DNA from: Endomychus coccineus
Taxonomy: Eukaryota > Arthropoda > Insecta > Coleoptera > Endomychidae
Length of the DNA: 64,000 nt
Direction of reading: 5' to 3'
Assembly (NCBI GenBank): GCA_958510875.1
Contig: OY294068.1
Location: forward strand, 30,918,297 to 30,982,296
Position numbers and translations under genes: made by a program. The notes beneath the pieces were generated by a model. The model ran no database searches and was not told the origin of the DNA. It saw only the letters and a list, made by a program, of their open reading frames with translations. This document shows positions 45,346-57,220 of the stretch, one piece after another. Every line of letters begins with the position of its first letter. The first letter of the stretch is position 1.

Positions 45346-45570
45346 TACTAGTAATTGGAGGGGAGGCAATCCCAGTAGTGTCTCCATTGCTGCAGTGGGC
45401 GTATATTTCATGACCCCTGTGATCCCAAGACATATGCAAGTCTCTGGACCTTGGTCAGTCTTGTCATGGTCCCTCTTTGTTGTGTTTTAGGTCACCATAC
45501 CAAAGAGGCGTATGTTATTGTGGGTTGTACAACCAGCAGAGCATGTTCGGGAGTAGAACCCATTTTTTTC
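45346..45570 (+). repeat. GC-richer repeat-like segment
   Basis: AATTGGAGGGGAGGCAATCC near 45353 resembles the GC-rich segment at 31252, and the stretch ends before a T-run near 45570. It looks like a piece of retroelement untranslated sequence; no domain is visible. Confidence 0.35.
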
Positions 45571-46349
45571 CAATTTTCATTTACCTTACGTATAATTTGT
45601 CAATTTCCATCGCATGTTTGAAATAATAATAATATAATAATAAGTACTGATCCGCAATTCTAAATAATAAAGATCTCATTGAATTAAAAAGTATAACTTC
45701 AGACAGTTTAACTCGTCCACATCTCTACTGAATCCGTTCCTGATATAAAAGTTGTTATTCGACAGTTACAATGTGTTAGAATGGAAACAGTCTATCTATT
45801 CGGAATTCTGGAATAATATCAAGCTTTCATGATTTTATGTAATGCGGGCTTCGTTATAAATGCGGTCAGGATTAACGTACTGTTACATTTAATCAATGTT
45901 GATGCGGTATTTGATGTAAACCCATCCTAGTCGTCAACTCTAGTCGACGAACTTTTCCTTACAATCCTAAATTTCCATTTGCTACATTTGTCAACACAAA
46001 AAACAGTTCCTAGAGAAGAATCAACCGAAATCGGCGAAATTGGCATGTAGGTATAGATAAATAAATTTGTGCACATTTACCTACTCAGGTAATAAAAACA
46101 GAATAATAAAATAAATCTAATGAAGCAATATAATAAAATAAAAACAACATATAAATATAATAAATAAACATAAAATTACCCAAGTTCAAAATATAAACAA
46201 AGAAGCCCGTTTTCATTAAATGAACACTGGAATAATAACAATATATCATAAAGAAAAAATATATAAATAAACAACGAATGGTTAGCTTGAATGACTTCAC
46301 TTATCTTATACTTATATTCGTATTCTTTTCGTCAATACCAGTAGTTTTT
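45571..46349. other. AT-rich stretch without a gene
   Basis: An open frame on the minus strand at 46300-46085 is very rich in F, Y, I and L because of AT bias and has no other support. Confidence 0.5.
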
Positions 46350-47770
46350 TATGATATCTTCGAAATCATTTTTGTTTGTATACCTATTAATTTTACTTTA
46401 AATCTTCTGAATCGTAACGGAGGTTTGTACTATTTCGCAAAAAGGCTTATGTAGTTCAGAATTTTGAAAATATGAATCTGGAGTTATAAACTGTTTATAG
46501 CATAAATTTTACTATGGATTCGTCAAATTGGTTTTGCCTATTTTGACATATTGTACGTCTCGAATAAAGAACTGAGAACAATTTGTTTTTTGTCATTCAC
46601 CGGAGTTTCCGAGACCTGAATACTGGTAATAGGATTTTTTTCGTTATGTACTATAACGTCATCGTTGTTTTCATCCTGTTCAGTTTAGTTCGATTTTCCG
46701 ACAGTGTCATTATCTATATTGACTACCATACATATCTATTTCGTCATGATTATGTTGAATATTATCACTTAGATCTTTATAAAAAGTGTCCATATATTCG
46801 AATATGTTATAAGATTCTTTTGCATGTAATTCAATGTGACAAAGTGCGGCTGCATCACAATTTAAGGTACCTTTTGTATAGATAACAATTGTATAATTAT
46901 ATTCCTCTAATTTAATACACCAACGCAGTAGTGAACTCTGGTATTTTTGAAAGATCGTTTTTGCTCAGATCGTTTAGAGTACGTGAGGCATAAGCCACTA
47001 AGTCTTTTCCAATAGTCCCTTGACATAACACAGCACCTAGAGCTACATTGCCAGCATCTGTTGTGAAGTTACGAGAAATCCAAATATTTTTTTTGATACT
47101 TTGACTACACGAGAGAGGAACCTATTATGTTCGACGAACATCATCTGAGCCAGCAGTGGAATGTAGGGAGAGGAGGCATTCGTATTTTTCTTGAAGGTTT
47201 GAAGGTTATAAGCATAGGGAAAGACCTCACTAGGTTCAAAAGGTTTTTGCAAGCTTCAAAGCAGGAAATATATTTTTCATTATGATCTATTTTATCTCCT
47301 TTTTTTACGACATCAATATAGAGGTTTTGTACTTTTGGTGAAATAATTTATAAATCTACGGTAGTACTCTACTAATCCTAGGACTCCTTGTTTTGTCGAT
47401 TTTGGAAGTGGGTAGTTTTTAATTGTTGTAATCTTGTCAGGATTAGGATACGCACCCACTTTTGTAACGATGTGCCCAAGGTTGCGTGTACATTGATTAA
47501 AGCATTACTATTTCATTTTTACGATTAAACTGTCGCTCGACTACAAATGACGCCTGGCCTTAGTCCAGTCATACTGTCCCCAGCATTTGTGGAGTGAAAA
47601 TCTTCACAGACAATGGCCAGTAGGTTGCTTTAGATTTTCTAATCCCGAATAATTTGCGATTTTGAATGGAACCTTAGACAGTATAATGATTCCAACACTT
47701 GGTTGAAAAACTCAAAAAATCCTGGGTGCGGAATATTGTGTTCCTCAAACAATAATCAAAAGACGAGTAA
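46350..47770 (-). pseudogene. Ty3/gypsy-type pol fragment (reverse transcriptase to RNase H and linker)
   Basis: The minus strand from about 47490 reads LGHIVTKVGAYPNPDKITTI and KNYPLPKSTKQGVLGLVEYY then RRFINYF, the classic end of the gypsy reverse transcriptase. Frame 47252-47043 follows with QKPFEPSEVFPYAYNL (start of RNase H). Further down come LEEYNYTIVIYTKGTLNCDA, and around 46680-46600 NEKNPITSIQVSETPVNDKK, the linker toward integrase. Many stops and shifts are present. Sequence from 47500 to 47770 is compatible with decayed palm sequence but not certain. No LTRs were seen. Confidence 0.72.
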
Positions 47771-49053
47771 TCTTGGTTTTGTTATTATGTAGACACATGG
47801 AGATACGTACCTTCTCCTTTTTTGTTTCTACCAATAAGTTCGTTAACTCATTTCACCTGTAAGCTCTGGCGATACCCATAATTTATGCAGTTTTTTTTAA
47901 TCATTCATTATAAAATCTACTCCTGGTGCGTCTTTTGAAAATATTCTCATTTATGTTGAACGTATCTGACTTTGTTGACTCATTTTCTTTGGACTTAATT
48001 TTAGAAATACGAGAACCTGTTGTACATCAATATATTCAACCTCATATGCAGCATGGAATATTTGGTCTGTAAAGAAAAATGTTTTTTCTAATTGGGAGAA
48101 GGGAGCCAGGAGCGAGAATACTTCCTGGAACTGAAATACAATTTTCTTTACGGCGCCCTTTGTTAATATTCAATATAAGCTGCGCGTAACTGAAATAAGA
48201 ACTACATAGAAACAAAGCTATCACAATTTTTGCAACATTGAACTTATATAGTAACTTCTACAGTACAGCTCTATCATACGAGGTTCCGTCAATATATGTC
48301 ATGATTTTATCGAAATTTATATTTTTAAAATTGAATAAGACCAGTGTTGGATAAAATTTTGTGTTGCACTAGTGTGATTTGTTATATGAATCACTTGAGA
48401 AGATTAGCCATCTCGAACTACGGCCTCAATGGCCAAACATTTCTTGCGCCACACAATAAATAACTATAAATTACAAAAAGCTCTTCGCCTGCCTTCAGAA
48501 ACATGTTCATTAAAACGTAAGTCTATAACAAGTCTAAGTTCAGGTTTTTTTGCTATCATTAGATTGTGGTAAAATGTCATAATTTATTGTAATTTTATTA
48601 CTTTGTTCAACAACAGCACTGCACTCCCCAAAAATGAGTAGGTACTGAGGATATTAGAGGATTTATTATTAGAATGGGTCGTTTTGATAGATCAGTTAAT
48701 GTCCTCAAAAATAGTAATAAATGTAATAAGGGTTTAGATATTTCCAGTATTGAAAAAAAGCAAAATCATATTCAGAAAATTAAAATTTCATGTAAAATTA
48801 AAATATCTAAAAGCAAAGGTCATCTAGGGGTTGCCAGATGTTGTGGATTACGAATAATATAATAATGATATAATATAATCCCTTAAATAAAGTTTTATAA
48901 AGATCCAATAGAGAGAGCCTGTTACATATACAATATGAATTCAAAACGAAAACATAACTGAAACAACTGTCGAGCAGTGTCCAAACTAAACCACTAAAAA
49001 CAAAAATAAGCGTTGCTTTTTCTTCATTAAGTCAGAGTGTGCTTATCAACAAA
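47771..49053. other. No gene supported; upstream region of the sugar transporter
   Basis: AT-rich. A plus-strand 62-codon frame at 48674-48862 is lysine- and isoleucine-rich without homology signs. GAACTACGGCCTCAATGGCC near 48414 faintly recalls a hAT terminal repeat. Confidence 0.4.
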
Positions 49054-49125
49054 ATGTCCCACTTTCAAAAAGATGAATACGAAGATGACTTATTATCCAG
49101 AACATTCTCATATGTTCCTCATTAG
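49054..49125 (+). CDS. Candidate first coding exon of the sugar transporter
   Basis: ATG at 49054 has a favourable insect context (ATCAACAAAATG). It opens a 23-codon frame, MSHFQKDEYEDDLLSRTFSY and three more codons before TAG at 49123. The acidic, polar content resembles cytoplasmic N-termini of SLC2-type transporters. Splicing after TAT (at GTTCCT, 49114) would be in phase 0 with the acceptor at 49291, which fits, but GTTCCT is a weak donor and no better one is in frame. Treat as a hypothesis; the real first exon may lie further upstream. Confidence 0.3.
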   Translation: MSHFQKDEYEDDLLSRTFSYVPH

Positions 49126-49291
49126 CAAATACATTATCTGGTATTCAAAATTCAATTATCAGTACCTTAGTAGTTTTGGTTATTCTTCTGATGAAAGCTG
49201 AATTGATCATAATGTTTTGACATATTCAGAGGTTGTTCTTATTTGATTCTTGCTATTGATGATCTATCTAAACATATGGTTCTATTTACAG

Positions 49292-50719
49292 GTCACAGGA
49301 CCCGGAGGACACTTCTTGGTTAGTGGGAGACCTGAATATATTGGACAAGTACTTGCATCTTTAGCCGTCTCTTTGGGACCTTTGGCCGCAGGACTGAGTA
49401 AAGGATACAGTTCTCCTGCTATAGCTTCCCTTCAAGAACATGACGCCGGTGCCTTTCCAGTGAACGGTCAAGATGCTTCTTGGCTAGCAAGTCTTTCTTT
49501 GTTGGGTGCATTCTTCGGAGCTCCCCTTGGAGGTGCTGCAGTTCGATGGGGAAGACGTCGCGCCTTACTACTAGCAGGTGCCCCTCTTTCAATTTGCTGG
49601 ATTATCACAGTGTTTGCCGTAAGTGTGAAAATAATGTGGTGCGCCGCATTCGTAAGCGGATGCCTGGTCGCCATCGTCCAATTATCAGCTCAGGTTTATG
49701 TAAGCGAAATTGCAACACCAAGTATACGGGGAGGATTGAGTTCCCTACTTAAGATTGCCGGTCATGCGGGAATTTTGATATCTTTCGCAGCCGGAGCATT
49801 TTTGGATTGGCGTCAATTGGCAGCGGTAATAGCCCTTGCCCCGGCAGCCATGTGTTTTGCCTTGTGGAAATTACCGGAAAGTCCCGGATGGCTGGTACTT
49901 CGAGGGCGGATAAGCGAAGCTGAAGACGCTTTGCGATGGCTGCGGGGTGAAAATACTGACCTTAGGCTCGAAATTGCAGTTCTACAATCACACGTGCTAA
50001 ACAAAACCCTTCCAGTAAATCCAGTATTGCTGGTACAAATTCTACGAACACCAGCTTTAATAGCGTGTGGCCTAATGTTTTTTCAACGCTTTTCCGGAGC
50101 GAATGCTTTCAATTTTTACGTGGTATCCGTCTTCAAAGAAACATTCAGAGGTACTAATCCTCACAGCGCTGCGGTTGCTGTGGCAGTTGTCCAGTTGTTA
50201 TCTTCGCTGTTGTCAGGGCTTTTGGTAGATGTTGCTGGCAGATTACCCTTATTGGTAGCATCTAGTGTGCTCATGTCGTTAGCTTTAGCCTCGTTCGGAT
50301 CCTTCGCATATTACAAAGACGCTCATCAGAGCGTACCGAATTTAGATTGGATCCCACTTTTGTTCGCGCTTGTATTCACAGTTGCTTTCTCGTTGGGAAT
50401 TAGCCCAATTTCCTGGCTTCTAGTTAGTGAACTATTTCCGCTAGAACATCGAGGTTTAGGTACAGCTTTAGCTACATGTTTTAGTTATCTGTGTGCTTTC
50501 ATGGGTGTTAAGACGTTCGTAGATTTCAAACAGTGGCTAGGACTGTATGGTGCTTTCTGGTTGTACGCCTTCATTTCCGTATGCGGTCTATGTTTCGTAG
50601 TTTGTTGCGTTCCAGAAACCAAAGGAAAAGATCTAGCTGAAATTAACGCATTCAAATGGTCTTATACCCGTAAACCTCCACAGAAAGTTTCTGTTATAAT
50701 CGTAGAAAGGTATTGTTAA
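49292..50719 (+). CDS. SLC2/Tret1-like sugar transporter (major facilitator superfamily), main exon
   Basis: One long exon of 475 codons follows the acceptor TTCTATTTACAG at 49291. It has the full set of sugar-porter motifs: RWGRRR at 85-90 (loop 2-3), SEIATPSIRG at 138-147, PESP at 195-198, QRFSGAN at 265-271 (QRF where QQL/QQF is common), DVAGR at 313-317, SELFPLEHRG at 379-388 and PETKG at 441-445. Twelve hydrophobic segments can be placed, with the central cytoplasmic loop at about 205-245. The family moves glucose, trehalose or related sugars across the plasma membrane by facilitated diffusion; insect members are often annotated as facilitated trehalose transporter Tret1-like, but substrate cannot be read from sequence. 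The ATG at 49250 would add residues translated from the pyrimidine tract, so an upstream exon is more likely. GC content is clearly higher than the flanks, and no frameshift is present. Confidence 0.93.
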   Translation, partial: VTGPGGHFLVSGRPEYIGQVLASLAVSLGPLAAGLSKGYSSPAIASLQEHDAGAFPVNGQDASWLASLSLLGAFFGAPLGGAAVRWGRRRALLLAGAPLSICWIITVFAVSVKIMWCAAFVSGCLVAIVQLSAQVYVSEIATPSIRGGLSSLLKIAGHAGILISFAAGAFLDWRQLAAVIALAPAAMCFALWKLPESPGWLVLRGRISEAEDALRWLRGENTDLRLEIAVLQSHVLNKTLPVNPVLLVQILRTPALIACGLMFFQRFSGANAFNFYVVSVFKETFRGTNPHSAAVAVAVVQLLSSLLSGLLVDVAGRLPLLVASSVLMSLALASFGSFAYYKDAHQSVPNLDWIPLLFALVFTVAFSLGISPISWLLVSELFPLEHRGLGTALATCFSYLCAFMGVKTFVDFKQWLGLYGAFWLYAFISVCGLCFVVCCVPETKGKDLAEINAFKWSYTRKPPQKVSVIIVERYC

Positions 50720-51122
50720 CAAAATTTGGTAATTTCCGAAAATTGTAGATAGTATTGGGCAAAATAGTCATCACAGTTTGATCCCAATTCAACTATAGGT
50801 ATCTATCATGATTATATACATGAATACAAACTTTACTCGATCCCAAAAGATTCGTGTCAATTTTCCGATAGGACATACCAGCTAAGACGACTATGTCCTT
50901 GATATCTCACCCTTACAATCCATTTCCAAAGATTCATTTATTATTTTTTCTGATTTGTTTTGGATTCAATTTAAAACAGTAGATGAGTGCTACACTGAAC
51001 CCTACGTCTCCATTATCTTGCTGAAAGATTTCTAGGAACTTTGAAACAATTTTTCATATTTATAGCTTATGAAGAAACCAATCGGATGACGTGAATAATT
51101 TTTAGTACAATATGTCGACTGA

Positions 51123-51128
51123 AATAAA
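51123..51128 (+). promoter_or_regulatory. Candidate poly(A) signal of the sugar transporter
   Basis: AATAAA about 400 bp after the stop codon; another lies near 51421. Confidence 0.45.
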
Positions 51129-52314
51129 ATACAAATTTAAATTTATGCTAGCTGCAAAATTTAATTGCTGACAATTGTATCATCCCCGGTGACATTTTCG
51201 AAGCGAGTTGTCACCTGTCACTGTGTGACTGCAGTTCATGTCATGTAAATGTAAATTTGTGTTGTAATCTCAAGAGACAGCACCCGCAGCAAAAGCAGCA
51301 ATAACAATTTTAATTAGGACTGAATGTATGTCCTCTTCCAGTGGGATATTTGGGTCACACTGAAAATATGTCTTTTGAAGGCAAATTATAGCAAATCTTT
51401 GATTGTCTTTTGATACATGAAATAAAAGGGAAATAGAATACCTTCAGACAATAACTTTACTGGAATAAAATATACTGATAACCTGCTAACTTGTCGTTGC
51501 AGGAATTATGTCGATAGTGGGAGCCGTTACTTTACTAATAATTATAATAATTTATCATATTGTTAAAGTAATACTACTTTATTTCATAATTGCTGGAATA
51601 TTCAACCTTACGTCATTAATTTTCGGTTGGAAAATGGAACGTTACATCACTTAGTTGGAAATTATAGCCTAGCGACACTTACCGGACTCCTGTCATTTTT
51701 CACGAATTTTCATGATTTTAAATATTATTTTCTGTCGTACCTAGTTATTGATTTACATGTTATATTACTGACCAGGTGAGAATTTTTCTCGATGACAATT
51801 AGATTTGGAGACCTCTTTTTTGTTTTTGTTTTATATTTCAACTACCTACACATTGTCTCTGTCAATAAAATTGACACTGCATCTTGTTTGCGCGACATAA
51901 AAAGCAGAGAAATTTAAGCTAAAAGCATCAAGGCATAATGAAAATTGATTCCAAGCAAATCCATAGAGAAGTACGACAAATAATGTATTAAAATTGTGAA
52001 AATTTGTGAGATTTCTTGAAAAAGGTGATAGAAGTGCGGAATGTGTTGCTAGGTTATACTTTCAGATTTATGATGTTATCAATATGAACGTAAACTATCA
52101 CTTATCAAGAATATGAATATAACGTATAAGATATAACTAAGAATCATTCCTGAAAGGCAAAATCGTTCTCTCTAAGGACATGTTGGGGTCCTCTTGAACC
52201 GAAATTTACTCTTCTCGAACTTTCCACTTAAGTCTAGCACGAGGGAGCGGAATAAGCAACAGGAAACTTATTTTCGAATTCCTTCAAGCAATACATGAAT
52301 ATCTGTACTGATGG
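51129..52314. other. Intergenic, no gene seen
   Basis: AT-rich trailer and intergenic DNA with no exon-like stretch or transposon motif that I can support. Confidence 0.45.
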
Positions 52315-52650
52315 ATGATTCCGATATTGAAAATTAATTGTACTTTCTTCCGTATCTTTCACGCTTTCCATTTAAGCAAAGAAACTCATCTCCGTTCACA
52401 GTCTCACCCAGAAAATGTTGCCACAAATATTTCATGTAATTTCATAACAACCATAATAACTTCACTCAACAGAGGCGTAGCGAAAGGGGAACGTGAAGTA
52501 AGCGATAAACATATAGATTATGTATATTGGGATGATCCAAATGTACAATTACAATTATTAATCACTTCACAAAACGCTGATCACACTGATCATACAAACG
52601 AAATCAATTCTATTGTGGAATTACGAGAAGCAGAAATTATTGAATAAGAC
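52315..52650 (+). CDS. Small ORF of probable mobile-element origin
   Basis: An open frame of 110 codons whose second half reads KHIDYVYWDDPNVQLQLLIT and then NADHTDHTNEINSIVELREA. A YWDDPNEL...RLRLL...NEI...IIEELREAGII pattern recurs in uncharacterised arthropod repeat proteins as I remember them, and this looks like a slightly decayed copy. The first half is less convincing and may be intronic or untranslated sequence. Function is unknown; no partner polymerase lies next to it. Confidence 0.4.
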
Positions 52651-52983
52651 GAAGGGATAAGTAAACCTGCTAGAATTAATATGGGAAGACCCGGGCAGAA
52701 GTGATTGTTTTGTTGAGTTTAATAGAAATCGGGTACGTTTAAGATTTTTATCAAATTCGGTGCCTTCAATATATCATATGATGCTAATAGTAAAATCACA
52801 ACACCCTTTTCCGCTAGGTTTCAAAAATATTATGAGCATTTCGCTAGTTACGCTGCCATTATCAAAGACAAAATGATAAGTTGCAATCATTTATAATAAA
52901 GTTAACTGAAAATCCATTTATAAATATAATAATGAACTTAAGCTGTTGTGAATAAATACTTCAAAAATATTTCAAACAATTAG

Positions 52984-53199
52984 AGATGCTATTTATATGA
53001 AGGGCAAATAAAACAAATTATTTCCAATAAATATAAAGATCATGTTAGTAATGAGAAGCCTCACCAGAGACAAAGGCAAATAAAACGAAATGAGGGTGGT
53101 GTTAGATATGAGAACAAACATTCACAGATTTTGCGACTCTCGCATCCATCGGAGAGTGTTGAAAACAAACCTAAAATAGTGACAACTTCTGTTTATTAA
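52984..53199 (+). CDS. Unassigned open segment without start codon
   Basis: Seventy-one codons plus a TAA, open from after a TAG at 52981. Composition is polar and basic (KPHQRQRQIKRNEGGVRYEN), unlike AT-driven noise. It could be a terminal exon or the end of a gag-like mobile-element ORF related to 52315-52650. No family recognised. Confidence 0.3.
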   Translation, partial: RCYLYEGQIKQIISNKYKDHVSNEKPHQRQRQIKRNEGGVRYENKHSQILRLSHPSESVENKPKIVTTSVY

Positions 53200-54088
53200 A
53201 CCTTTTGTACCATCTTTAAGTGTATTCTAACTGTTTTACCAATTCCGCTAAATAAAGTTCTTTATATTGAATACATAACAACAGTAGAAGGTACAGCACG
53301 CAGTATCCGCAACACGACTCATTCGCATGTATGATGAGCCAGTAGATTAGAAGCGTTGCACGATCACGTGGTTTATGACGTCACGTAGTAATCAACAAAA
53401 ACTGTTCCCTGTCTCGATTTCCAACTAGCGCTGCTCTAGCCTCTTGCCTCTCCATTTCTCGGCACGAATTTTTCAGAAAAAAATCCACCTGAATGTTTGT
53501 TCTTCAATTTCTAAATAAAGTCATCAAAATTTTAAAAAATCGCCTTTCAGCTAGGTTTAGAAATCAATCCTAACGCGATATTGTAAGGTTCAATCGTGTT
53601 TCCTCATTATGTTTACGTTTAATTAGGTCTTTTTTGATTCGGAAAAACAGTAGGGATGCAATATAGGAAACACAAGTAAATGTTGAATAATAAAACATTG
53701 TCAAAAAAAAACCTTGATAGCAATCTTTGGCACTTTCCGAACTATGTTGTAGATGTACCAAAGGCTTATACAACAAACCCCTATATCTCATAGAATCAAC
53801 ATGGACGTCTGACCCTACCCAACAATTGAAAAAAAAAACACTTGAAATAGCTTGCTGTTTCCTTTCTCCCCATATCTTTTTGTTTCATTCATATCTACGA
53901 GCCAGCAGTAAAAAATTAAATTACATATTTTTGCGGGTACACTGTTTGAGGTTGGGGTCCAGTGATGTCAATTCCCTTTTTTTTCTCTTATATTCAGTAT
54001 GTGTATATCTTTTTAGTTCATACTAATGTGTTTGTTCACCATTGTCAACTAGAGATTCCCGGTTAGTTTATTTGCGAATTTGGGTCGT
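53200..54088. other. No gene recognised
   Basis: Includes a CpG-bearing patch near 53290-53470 (CACGTGGTTTATGACGTCACG) of unknown meaning and AT-rich sequence otherwise. Open frames on both strands around 53570-54026 lack support. Confidence 0.4.
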
Positions 54089-54096
54089 TTCTAATC

Positions 54097-54712
54097 TAGT
54101 GTTTTTCAACCTGTGGGTCACGACCCCAGGGGTCACAAATTCTTACTCGGGGGGTCCCCGGTTAACAGCCAAAGCCAGGTAAAAGGACAAAGCAAGAGTT
54201 GTAGGTCCTATATTATAATAAATATACAACGATTTCATTGAGACGGCTGGGCCTGTTTTAATAATTTGTCGAATCGTGGTTCTATTTTTGAGACGCAAAT
54301 AACCAAATCATTTTTCAATTGGCTCATATTTCTTTTCTCAGTTTTTATGCTCACAATAAACCGAACGTCAGTTCACATAAGAAGTGGCGAATGGCACTAA
54401 TACTGTCAAAGCATCCCTTGCCAGCTCTGGATATTCTTCTTTTATCCTTATCCAAAGACGCAAGGGCAAGAATCAAACCTAATTTTTTGCCAAGACTTTG
54501 GATTCAAATGAAGTGTTCCGAAGAATCCTTTGATTTTATCCTTAGCCGTTAGAACTATTTCTTTCTCTCCCTTGAAGACTCACGTTTAGATTTCTCGGTC
54601 AGTATAGTTTCAATAGAAAGAAAATCAAATACGTCGCCTTTGAAATTAGTGACATAGTTTTATTAAGGTCCTGGGGTCTCTATAACTTTTTTACTCTAGT
54701 CGAAAAACACTG
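54097..54712 (+). mobile_element. Non-autonomous hAT element, 616 bp
   Basis: The left end TAGTGTTTTTCAACCTGTGG (then GTCACGACCCC) and the right end GAAAAACACTG are inverted-repeat partners in the style of SPIN-like hAT ends. Flanks TTCTAATC (54089-54096) and GTATAATC (54713-54720) match at six of eight positions, a decayed 8-bp target duplication. The inner 77-codon frame at 54319-54552 has no recognised domain. Confidence 0.75.
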
Positions 54713-54720
54713 GTATAATC

Positions 54721-56600
54721 TATTTAAGTACCGTTCACTATATTCACATATTTCCTCCTGTAGTTGACCCTCTGATGATGCTAGCACAGCTACAAAATGG
54801 TCGTAAGATTCTAAAAATCATGCGATAAAGAATCTTCATTACGTATGAAGTATGAGTTATCCATGTTCAACTGTTTTGATTGTATATCTAGATACGCTGT
54901 TGATGATTTATCGTGCATTGTTCGGAAGGGTGATATTTGTAGGAAATTAAATTCTCATTTGGCCCATGTATATATAAAACACATAGATAAAGTAGAAATC
55001 AATACTTCGAATTTGTTAACGTGTTCATTAAAGTCTGCCCGCCCGCAATAGCGTCAATATCTATGCGTATATTCCCAAATTCTTATGCAGATGTTTCGAC
55101 GCATCGATAAATTACAGACTATTTGTAACGAAACGGTACAAAAGGATCCAATATTCAGAATGGAATATAACTTAGTCTTCGATATACAAACTCTATACAT
55201 ATTACCTTTCACTTCAGTTACGATTAATAACTGAAATAGTGATTTATATTTACTACCAGGGTACAATTTTACTACCCGAATTTAAAATAATGCATATATA
55301 CCAACACCCTCTGTAGTACAAGGCCTGAACGCTCGATCGTGACGTCACAAGCCAGAGGATATGTTGCAGCTAGTCACTCATAACGACAGTCAAACAGAAG
55401 GTTTATTCAGTCTTTAGGACACTTTTTAAAAGCGTGGTGGCCACAGGTGAAGTGAACCTTTAGTTGCATTTCATTTGCTTTTATTAATGTAAAAATCCTG
55501 TCTTCTGATGGTTCTGTTTGAAAATTTCCTAACAGTATTTAATTTAGATTAACCCCATTGAAACAATACGAAATAATTTCTGAAATTCCGTGAATCGACG
55601 ATCGGTTCCTGGAACCAAAGTTTAGACAACTTATCAATTACTGGAACTAACAAGAAACCAACTCCGATGGGCTGTGGGGCTGGTCACACGACACTGTCCA
55701 CTGAAGGAATATGTAACGTGTAAATTCCATTTATCGGCTGATAATTAGTCGATGCGCCTATAATACAGTATATTATCCTCCAAGTCGCAGTTAGTTCTAT
55801 GTCGATGGAATAATTCGATGCCTACATCTATTTTCAAATTGTTCTGTGACGTGCTCTGAGATTGAAAGACCGTTAATGGGATCGTCACTTCCATTAGATA
55901 TTTGCTGGTGAGAAGACACGTCTGTATATTTCTGGGTTTCCAACCGGAAGGGTTGTGTTAATACAAGATTCTTGGGATTTTCCTTCTGTTGGAATCAAGA
56001 ACATCATTCGTCATGTTGGATGGTAATTGTTGATTTTGGATGATTGATCTTACCATAAAGGGAGTATAACCCACATTTATACACGCTGTGAATTGGAAAC
56101 CATAAACGGTAAAAGGAACTTGGAAATTGCTAGTTTGGAAAGGAGTTAAACCTATGTTATAGAGGTAATTATCTTAGTATTCTTATTTCGAGTTGATTTG
56201 TTCACTTCACTTCAGAAATGAAATTGTTCATCTTCTCAGGTAATATCTGCCAGGATATAGATCAGTCTTGATTGTGTTTCGTCTATTGTTGTGTATTTGT
56301 CTCATTTCCATGAATACAATACTGTACATTCAGAGAATTGAAGCTTTAAATGTTACAAATACCGGTGAATGAGGTTTGAACAAAGTACATCATATAGACT
56401 GTGCAACGAGGATGATGAATCCTCTGTACATATACTTAGCGTTTACCCTGCGCTGAATTACAGCAGAAAAGAAAATACATTGGTGACACTAAAATGACAG
56501 GATGATACCAATGAAACTCAGCCGTTCTGAAGTCAAACAGGTGCAGCAGTTCAACAAGGAGACATAACTGATAACCGGAAACCACACGAGGTACACCACA
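54721..56600. other. No gene recognised
   Basis: Mixed AT-rich DNA. A short GC-richer patch near 55310-55400 includes CTGAACGCTCGATCGTGACG. No exon or element can be supported. Confidence 0.4.
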
Positions 56601-57220
56601 AAAGGCCTTTCAGGCCGCAGTACTTACCACCTTAAGGATCGATTATAAAGTAGTAGGTCGATCAGTATGCTGTGGATATGCTCGAAGGGTTGAGAGTGAA
56701 TGAGTGAGCCGAAAAGATGAAAAAATTTGTTCACTATGCTCACTCAGTCTTTAGAATAACCCGATCAAGAGCACGAACCGCGGTCTGTCTAGTTGTGTGA
56801 GCTCGATTCCTCAGCAATGCCAAAAGTATTGTATCTCGAAAACGGCTAGAGGTGAAGTAACCATTCGACCGCTATGGAGTATCAACAACGTGCCGTAAGA
56901 GCCGAAATGACGAAAGACTTCGTTCGCTACGTTCACTCCGTCATTCGCATAAGCCGATCAATAGTGCGAGCTCGATGATTTTTTCTACAATGGAGCATTG
57001 CGCGGACATAGCTAGCGTCGAGTATTTCAATGAACCACTCTGCTCATTAACTCGGAAACGGCTTAAGGTACGATATTGAATTTTTATGCCAGTAAATTGC
57101 GAGCATCATACCTGGTTTCAAGGTTGCATTCACCATTTGGCCGCTACATAAGGACATACCTTTTGCCATATTAGCCGTTTCAAGAGACGATCTCATTCGC
57201 TACGCTCACCCCGTCTTAAT
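56600..57220 (+). repeat. Cluster of diverged repeats of about 150-280 bp
   Basis: Three related blocks recur: GTTCACTATGCTCACTCAGT (about 56728), GTTCGCTACGTTCACTCCGT (about 56921) and ATTCGCTACGCTCACCCCGT (about 57197). The first two are followed by an AA(C/G)CCGATCAA motif, and two (56871, 57139) have GACCGCTA or GGCCGCTA upstream. The first block has an inverted relative at 29410-29500. Function is unknown. Confidence 0.65.

Noticed and set aside
46085..46300. Hydrophobic minus-strand frame as a membrane protein
   Set aside because: The F/Y/I/L richness follows directly from AT-rich sequence, and the frame overlaps nothing conserved.
46583..46885. Plus-strand 100-codon frame
   Set aside because: It is the antisense shadow of the gypsy pol fragment on the minus strand.
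49250..49291. Using ATG 49250 as the start of the sugar transporter
   Set aside because: The extra residues come from the pyrimidine tract and acceptor TTCTATTTACAG; the protein similarity begins at the base after the AG.
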